The notes beneath the pieces were generated by a model. That model was not told the origin of the DNA, made no database searches, and was given only the letters and a program-made list of their open reading frames with translations. A stretch of DNA of 64,000 bases from Dirofilaria immitis (lineage: Eukaryota > Nematoda > Chromadorea > Rhabditida > Onchocercidae). The position numbers were made by a program, and so were the translations under genes. Within the stretch, counting starts at the first letter, position 1, and every line of letters begins with the position of its first letter. The DNA lies in assembly GCA_024305405.1 (NCBI GenBank), contig JAKNDB010000027.1, positions 1-64,000 of the forward strand, read 5' to 3'. Below are positions 57,001 to 64,000 of this stretch, one piece after another.

Positions 57001-57802
57001 TACTGTTTATATTTTCATATGCTTCTTCTTCACTAAAAATCGTATTTTTGCCTTATTTTAAAACATTTATAATTATTTTCTGAAAGATTAACAAAAACAT
57101 ACATTTATTATATCATCCATATTTGCAATATAATGTTTATTTTTTTCCTTTTCAGATCGATATCCGCTTGTTGCAATCGGAAATATATGAATATAAAGTA
57201 TCAGTGATGGCTCTTTGTGCTGGACGCTTACCATTCCCAAAGCTCACAATTCGAAGTTCGATGTTTGATTCAACAATGCTGGATGAAATTATTCGATTTT
57301 CAATTCCTGATACTATATTTATATTAGTAAGTTCATTTATTTTGTTTCTTTTTTTTTGAAAATAATTTCAACAAACTTATTGTAATCAATCAATGGATGT
57401 GTCTGTTTTTGAATTGTATTGAGATTTTAATAAAACGAATATCTTTTTAAACCTTTTAAAAATGATCTTAAGTATTGAATTCAATATATGTTAAACTTTT
57501 TGCAGTAATATTTTGAAAAATAATTCCTGCATCTTTTTTCTGTTTTATTAGCAAAAAAATGTCTACTATTAGTGATTGAAGAAACGATCACTATATTCGA
57601 AATACGCTTAAAAGTCATTCCATTTTTGCTTTATGACAAATAGCAGAATTTTCGTCGATATTTCGATTACCGAAATAACGTCCGACTGTAGAACGAATGA
57701 ATAATGGATGGATGAATTCGGCACTGATATTTACGTAGTTGAATGATCTTAATAAATGAGAATGTTGCTATTTTTCAGCCTCTAGCAAAGAATGAAATGT
57801 GA
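45006..57802 (+). CDS. trpp-11: TRAPP complex subunit 11 (foie gras / gryzun)
   Basis: TRAPPC11 is a TRAPPIII subunit acting in ER-Golgi and autophagic traffic. Exons: 45006-45215, 45344-45501, 45763-45959, 46199-46363, 47372-47468, 47595-47744, 47879-48171, 48318-48473, 48533-48793, 49101-49256, 49589-49789, 49925-50073, 50250-50375, 50441-50570, 50722-50781, 50869-50970, one from 51044 (end unresolved), 51204-51336, 51951-52004, 52073-52187, 52349-52571, 57156-57326, 57779-57802. The foie-gras domain has [20 protein letters not shown] and [13 protein letters not shown]. The gryzun C-terminus reads [15 protein letters not shown] and SIPDTIFIL, then PLAKNEM and stop from a 24-nt last exon. 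The intron at 52572-57155 is 4.6 kb. One missing base is implied near 45762, near 48111 and at 51987-51990. Confidence 0.93.
55455..55515. repeat. CAT/TTA trinucleotide tract in a TRAPPC11 intron
   Basis: Interrupted TCATCATCATC and TTATTATTATC repeats of about 60 bp. Confidence 0.85.
55840..55985. repeat. Diverged tandem duplication of about 75-80 bp
   Basis: Two units share TCAATC, TTCAGATGGATAA, a following TAAA-rich segment and TTTGTAC/TCTGTAC with CCGTAAAAA/TCATAAAAA. This lies inside the large TRAPPC11 intron. A second similar pair (CAGAATCCTTATCA and TAGAATTCTTATCA) lies at about 56315-56440. Confidence 0.5.
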
Positions 57803-58930
57803 CAATGATTTTTGGCTTTTACTAATTGGTTTCGGTTCGGATTAATACTGCTACTGCTGTTGCTGTTGCTCCTGCCGATGATATGGTATGATGGTAAATG
57901 ATAATGGCAATATATCTTTGATTCTGCTCCTGACGTTTCCCGATTTGATGGTCATTAATTATGTCGCTCACTTGACTACAAGGTAGAGATGGATAATGAA
58001 CAAATGAGCAAAGCAAAGAAATTACAAAGTTGTCACTTTTTGGGTCTCATGCTGTTGCGTGCCATTCTTAAATACCAAGTGATAGTAATACATCATTTAA
58101 TTTTATCTCTTGTTAAGAATATTTAAATCACAAAATTTTCTCTACTATAGTATTGATAGTATTTCTAATATTAGTATGTAAAAAATCTGTATGCATTTTG
58201 TTTAGTAATATTTCTTAGCTTTATGCAAATATTTATTAATGAACTTTCTATCTATGCAATTTTTGAATAGCTTGTTTCGTTGATATTATATTTGCAAAAT
58301 GGTCGCTGATTATCTCAATTAATTCTGTAGCTAATTTAATTCCATAGCCTTAATATTGACTTAGTAATAAATCTATCTAATGAATATGGTTCTCAAATGG
58401 CTTAGAAAAAGATATTTAGCTCTACAAATTGATAATATGAACAAAATTTCTAGCTGTAATTTGATCATTCATGAAGTTATGTGTCAAAGGAACGATTTAC
58501 TATTTCTCTATTATTTACTATAATTGTTATTGTTAAGCTAACTTGCTCGCTTAGTATTTGTTAATTTACTGAATTTACTTCTTAGAATTATCATTTTGTT
58601 TATTTCTACTCTATAACAGTATAGATAAATGAATGATAAATAATGAATGATAAATATAGATAGATAGATAGATATAAATGTGATATGAATTATGATATAT
58701 GTGATTTATGATATAGCAGTTGTTCATGAATAATTTTGTAGCCTAATTGTTGATTTTAATAAATTTATTTAGAAATGAATTTTGAAGTGAGAACCAAACG
58801 TGGAGTATAGCATACAGTTGAAATTGAAAAAGGCGGAGTTGCGCCGAACTGACCGAACAACATCGAAGGAAAGAATTAGGAAGGCAAAAGAGGAGAGCAA
58901 GAGCAAACACCCTTTGAGCCATGCCAATCA
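57803..58930. other. Spacer downstream of TRAPPC11
   Basis: AT-rich, with a GATA run at about 58655-58680. A charged open frame at 58800-58930 leads into the repeat but has no recognisable domain. Nothing else is supported. Confidence 0.5.
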
Positions 58931-58934
58931 CCAA

Positions 58935-58964
58935 ACACTCCCTATCATCATCATCATCATCATT

Positions 58965-59017
<53 letters not shown>

Positions 59018-59025
59018 TCATCATC

Positions 59026-59057
<32 letters not shown>

Positions 59058-59560
59058 CATCATCACCACCACCATCACCACCACCGACACCATCACCACC
59101 AACACCGTCACCACCACCACCACTATCACCATCATCACCACCACCATCACCACTATCACCACCACTATCACCACTACCACTATCACCACTCATCATCACT
59201 ACCAGTACCATCATTACCATCACCATTATCATCAGTGTCAGTATCGGTATCAGTATCATCATCAGTATCATCAAAACTATCGCCACCACCACCATCATCA
59301 TCATAATCATCAGTATCATCATCACCTATCAATACCACTACAACTTATTACTACCATCAATATCATCACAATCACCATCATTACCATCACCATTATCGTT
59401 ACCATTATCACCAGTATTACCATAATCATTATTAGTATCAATCGGTATCATTGCGACTATCATCAGTTATCAGCAACGCCATCATTACTATCATCAACAG
59501 CAGCAGCAGCACCATCAGTAGCAGCACTATCATTATCTTCACCAAAATCATTTTACACAC
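58935..59560. repeat. Very long CAT/CAC trinucleotide array
   Basis: About 620 bp of ATC/CAT repeats, pure at the 5' end (about 58945-59060) and grading through CAC-rich, then TATCAC and CAGTAT variants to AGCAGCAGC near 59500. It is open in several frames on both strands (poly-His, poly-Ile/Ser, poly-Asp, poly-Met/Val), which is a repeat effect and not evidence of coding. It ends about 200 bp before the TGF-beta gene start. Confidence 0.95.
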
Positions 59561-59761
59561 TATTAGTTGCAGGCAATCCTACCATTTGGTAGGGGTTTTC
59601 GGTGTGTGCTGGTGGTTTTTCGACGGCTGGAATTACATATATATCTGATTGATAATATAACGCATACTATTATCAATTTTGCCGAGTGTAGGAGCCATCA
59701 ATCGAGGCATTTCTAGCAATATTCGGGAGGGCAACCTTTTTTCAAAAAAAAAAAAAAAGGA

Positions 59762-60355
59762 ATGACATTGCTGCTTACCGCATCGATACATTGGATATTC
59801 CTAGCATTGAGCTTATTTAGTAATAGCCAATCAACAACAACATATGGTACTACCATTTGGCGTCATCATAGCAACAATAGCAATAATCATAGTTGTCATG
59901 GTTGTGCGGAAGCACGAGATGAATTAGCAAAAATACGGCTGGAAATAATTAAACGTGAAATTTTGGAAAAGCTTGGCTTAGATGCACCACCACAGGTACG
60001 ACCACAAGATGGTTTTCCAACCATACCACAAGTTGCGAAATATTTGAAGTATCAATTACGACATGATTCCGCAACAGCACCAATGCAGCAGCATACATCA
60101 TTTTTGGCCGATGAATTAATGATGCCGGAACGTAAAGCGGAAAGAACAATTGTAATAGCCGAACGGATACCAGCACATTTTAATTTAAATCCGAATCAGG
60201 TTCTTGCACATTTCAAATTTTCCGATGAGTTAATGTCAAAACTTTTACTATCCACTGTACTCAATATCTATCTCCAGAAATCAACTAAGCTTCATCCTGA
60301 TTCACGTATTGCTGCAGTACAAGTACTTGTCAAGGAAGTGATCAAGAATGGCTCG
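59762..60355 (+). CDS. TGF-beta superfamily ligand, propeptide exon (partial)
   Basis: First coding exon of a secreted TGF-beta-type ligand, 198 codons, ending GGCTCG before a GTATTA donor. Residues 1-24 form a signal peptide (hydrophobic WIFLALSLF). CHGCAEARDELAKIRLEIIK with REILEKLGLDAPP is the CxxC-plus-helix start of latency propeptides of the TGF-beta/activin/myostatin class; BMP-type propeptides usually lack the cysteine pair. Further along, HFKFSDELMSKLLLSTVLNI matches the propeptide arm. The cleavage site and the mature cystine-knot domain are not in the window, so the gene is cut by the window end or by a long intron. Which ligand subfamily it belongs to (filarial TGH-type, DAF-7-like or activin-like) cannot be fixed without the mature domain. 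A poly-A run immediately precedes the ATG. Confidence 0.85.
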
Positions 60356-60567
60356 GTATTACACTTTTTATCTTTCTTTTTTTTTTTGTCTTAGAAAAGT
60401 GAAATGTCCGCGTACGAAAACATTTTATCATTCTCGATCTTGTAAATTTTTTTTTGAAAGCAACAATACTTTCATTTCATTTTAATTTTTTTCTTTTGCA
60501 TATGAAGATATGATATTGATATCATATTAATTTATTCATTCATTTATATTTATTAATTACACATATA

Positions 60568-60653
60568 TTGTTGGTATTAAACAAATGAAAAGAAGATATC
60601 GATACATAATTTGTTGATATTTAACAAATGAGAAGAAGATATCGATAAAAATT
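60568..60653. repeat. 43-bp tandem duplication
   Basis: ACAAATGAAAAGAAGATATCG recurs 43 bases later as ACAAATGAGAAGAAGATATCG, with similar flanks (TTGTTGGTATT and TTGTTGATATT). Confidence 0.8.
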
Positions 60654-61665
60654 TCTGATATGCGGCATTTAGCGAATTTTCAAAAAAATTGATAAGGAAT
60701 ACTTTTCAGGATATCAATATCGGCATGACTTTTGCATTGTGTAAAAATTCGTAATATATTCATCATCATCATCATATTTCCTTTTCTGATTTCTTCGATT
60801 GCTTTCGTTTATTTCGGGTCATCCATTTCATTTTGCAACTTTTGATAGATCATTCTTTGTTCATAATTTCACATATTTTATCTTCTATCACGTGACATTT
60901 CTAGATTGTGACATGTCCCTCTACGTGTATTTTTGATAACATGCAAAGATTTTGCTTGCACTTAACACGTACAAGTATATTTTATTGCACTTTTCTCGAG
61001 ATTTTTTTTTTTTTAGAATCCCCATGAGCGATAGAAATGTCAAAATCTTAATTTTAGTATGATATATATATTCGTTGTCGTTCTGAAGTTAACATTCACA
61101 AATCAAGTTTTCTTTTTTGAAGATATAGCATCCAAAAATGTTGCATCTTTATTTTTAGAAATGTAAATAAATTATAAAAATAATATATATTGAGCCGGAT
61201 TTATAGTTTCTGAAAAAAGAACGACCTATTTATTCTCTCTATCAGAATTTTAAATTTATCTGTTCCATTATAACTGGTTTATCTATTATTTTCATCTTCG
61301 AAAAATAGAAATGTACGCCACATTCATTGCTTGATTTAGTTTTAAGAAATAAATGAATTTAATAATTTGAAAATATCATTATTTAAAAAAGCATGAAATA
61401 TAATAAAAATTTCTTGAGAAACTAATAAAATCAATTGTGTAATAATGAAATACCGTATCTTCTTGTTGTTGTTGTTTATTCACATTTTTGAGATCTCCGA
61501 AATTAGTTTTCCGACCAAATAAGTAATAATTTGACTCTTGATGTGCGTTTGATTTCGAGAAACATTTCTGATTTAGGAGCAGCAAGTTTGCAAAACGGGT
61601 TTTGTTTATCATGATTGCAGCAAACATCATCGTTGTTAACATTATCATCTAAGCATATATTGATA

Positions 61666-61669
<4 letters not shown>

Positions 61670-61706
<37 letters not shown>
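61670..61706. repeat. TA dinucleotide microsatellite
   Basis: About 18 TA units. Confidence 0.95.
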
Positions 61707-61712
<6 letters not shown>

Positions 61713-64000
61713 ATTCATACGAAGGATACAATAAAAAGAGTAATGGCAACGCGATATGTGTCATATGGATCAAGGCCAAAAGCCGAGAATCTTCGTATTT
61801 CATCTTCGTTAGTTAGTAATATCGAGGTCACGTAGTTGTTGCATAGATTGAAGTATAAGTGAAGATTGATTAAACTTCAAGGTTATTCTTTCATTCATCT
61901 TTTGTTTTGTTTTTTTTTCTTTTTGCAAGAGCTATGAAATAGCAATTTTAATTGGTGCAGGATAACTTGTCCTTTAACTGTTAATACTTTCTTTCATCGG
62001 ACAAATAATTAAACTAATCTTTCTTTAAGAAAAAGGAGAGAAAGAGAAAGAGAAAGGGAGAGAGAGAGGGAGAGAGGGAAAGTTAACTTGGCGTATCGGT
62101 TTCTCAATTTAGAATCTGTATGGTAATAGTTGATAAATTGCGTAACATTTTACCGGTTCTCCTTACATTTGTACGGCAAAATTAACAGATGTAAACTTAT
62201 AGATAAAACCTATACGACAAAATTTATGGTTTTATTTTTGGAAATTAATTTTAGTAGAAAGAGCAAAAAATGTAGGAAAGTGTAGAAAGTCAGTAAAGTA
62301 CAAAAATAAAAGAAAAAAGAAAGAAAACTGATAAAGTTACTTAAAATATAGGATTTATTTGTCGAGAAATTTTTTTTTCGAGATTCTATTATAATCAATG
62401 TAATACAAACTTTACAGTCAATCAAAGAATACTTTCGGTAACTAATTACTTTGTAAATTTAAAATAGAATATATGAAACAAATATTATTTTATCTCGTAT
62501 TCTAATCAATATACTTTGACAAATCCTTAATGATTTCGTAATCTTAACAATCAAAGTCTAACTCTTTTTTTCTATTGTATTAAGAAAAATTTCCTTCTCG
62601 AGAATCTCGAATGATCAAAAATAAAGGAGTACAAAAAGATATGTGCTAATAAAAAAATTAGATTTTGATACTGCTGAAATTTTTTAGGTTTTATGACGTA
62701 TTCAAGAAGCATAGAGCACAATTTGATTATACTTACACACATATCATTTCTTATCAATATTATTCTAGTAATTTTATAACATTTATTTTAAAATCAACAA
62801 CAAGAGGCATTATTTTTTTCTAGAATCATTAACGATCATAAATATTTCCAAAAATTGACTAACTTTTGCAATTATGAAAAATCAAGGTAAGTTAATATTA
62901 TTTTCAAGATTGAACAATAATGTTACAGTGATGATTTTAACCGAGATTCTGCAAGAATCTTTGATTGTTCTCATCAAAGTTGTTCGTAATAAAATGTAGA
63001 TATTAGAAAAGAGAAAAAATATTTAGTAATTATTGCTGCTAATCCCTTCTATATTTAAGATGGCAAAAAAACTCAAGAAATCATTATCATTATCATTATC
63101 GTATATATGACATCATATTTGCTTTATTTGCTTGCTTGCTATTTTGTTTTTTTTTGTCCTTATTTTTTCAAATAAAAAAAAGCAGTAGTTGTTCGTAATA
63201 AAATGCAGATATTAGCATTTTTTTCGTCTTTTTATTTTTAAGTGATTCATTTAGAATACAATGAATACATACTATATCGAGAAGAATTCATAATGTAACA
63301 GAATTATTCAGAATCCATATATTTAGTTGCATAAGTTTTAACAATTTTAACAAAAATTATAATTGTTACTTTCTAATTTTTATTTGAAGGATAAGTAAGA
63401 AAATAATAGATAAGTATGCTTGAGAGTATGTTAAAATATCATAGTATTCATTTCTAATCATCATATTTCATATTTTATCAAAATTTATTATTGATATGTT
63501 TGCTCCATACAACATGGCAATAACAACTACTTAATTTTTTTTTTTATCAATTGCTGATTTTAAAATTAAAAAACCATTCTAACATTAGAAAAAATCTGAT
63601 GATATTATTATTAAAAATTTATCACTGTAGAGAATTTATTTCGATTTGGAATAATTTTAGAGAACTTATCCATTTTACTTAAAATGTGCCAAGGGACTTG
63701 ATTTTAATCGTAATTATTCATTATTCAAAGATTTCTTACAAATTTGTCTTTCCATAATCGTTTACGAGCGATATTCAAAAATGCCATCAATTTGAAATAT
63801 TCTGCTTTAAAAAAGAATCAATTGATTTTAAGGAATTTGAACTTTGAACAAATTATATTTGAACAAACTAATCTATTTAATAGTTCTTGTTTTGTAGTTA
63901 TTAAAATGTTTGAAGTATCATTCATATCTTAAACTTTTTACATTCTAATGATTGATTGAATAATATGGAATTGAGCTTATGCTCATGTTCATAACTTCTA

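Larger units (their letters stand above)
60356..64000. other. Probable long first intron of the TGF-beta gene
   Basis: 3.6 kb without a recognisable exon, although mature-domain cysteines would be easy to see. Contains a 43-bp tandem duplication, a TA microsatellite, a GA-rich tract (62035-62085) and scattered short CAT runs (60765, 63085). Confidence 0.55.

Noticed and set aside
58743..59592. Long open frames on both strands (up to 223 codons) across the CAT/CAC repeat
   Set aside because: They are homopolymeric His, Ile, Ser, Asp or Met/Val products of a trinucleotide array, open in several frames at once, with no conserved flank.

Overview
The window is eukaryotic, AT-rich, and carries intron-rich genes with short exons (about 50-300 bp) and acceptors that are nearly always TTTTCAG or TTTTAG. 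These are nematode features. The protein set (DAZ-1/Boule, ABCF3, a NONO-type DBHS protein, DHX35, CDK5RAP1, RPS29, TRAPPC11 and an activin-class TGF-beta propeptide), together with introns mostly of 200-600 bp, suggests a clade III worm, probably filarial or another spirurid. The species cannot be read from the sequence. No prokaryotic operons, CRISPR arrays or intact transposons were seen.

Layout. 1-8.8 kb is gene-poor and holds decayed relics: a probable BEL/Pao gag fragment, a broken C2H2 zinc-finger gene and a near-perfect 56-nt hairpin. 8.87-11.77 kb (-) is a DAZ-1/Boule-like germline RNA-binding protein. 11.8-15.2 kb is non-coding and contains a 39-bp minisatellite. 15.21-17.67 kb (+) is a five-exon BTB protein ending in a polybasic stretch and a CaaX box. 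18.21-22.90 kb (-) is abcf-3 in 17 exons. It is divergent from nono-1, 23.94-31.21 kb (+). Then, all on +: DHX35-like helicase (32.64-38.00 kb), CDK5RAP1-like tRNA methylthiotransferase (38.26-41.97 kb), a three-exon ribosomal protein S29 gene whose exons are too short to stand out as open frames (44.15-44.59 kb) and TRAPPC11 (45.01-57.80 kb). After a roughly 620-bp CAT/CAC repeat, the first exon of a TGF-beta-family gene lies at 59.76-60.36 kb. The remaining 3.6 kb appears to be its intron.

Most genes are housekeeping genes (translation, splicing, tRNA modification, vesicle trafficking) and do not form one pathway. The less ordinary items are daz-1 (germline), the predicted prenylated BTB protein and the TGF-beta ligand. 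Close same-strand spacing (DHX35 to CDK5RAP1 about 260 bp; RPS29 to TRAPPC11 about 410 bp) is compatible with nematode operons but does not prove them.

One caveat affects the whole annotation. Conserved exons of five genes (abcf-3, nono-1, DHX35, CDK5RAP1, TRAPPC11) show about a dozen single-base reading-frame breaks. Most are a missing base in a homopolymer, and protein similarity resumes immediately in another frame. I read these as assembly errors, not pseudogenes. I did not find a convincing new biological system.
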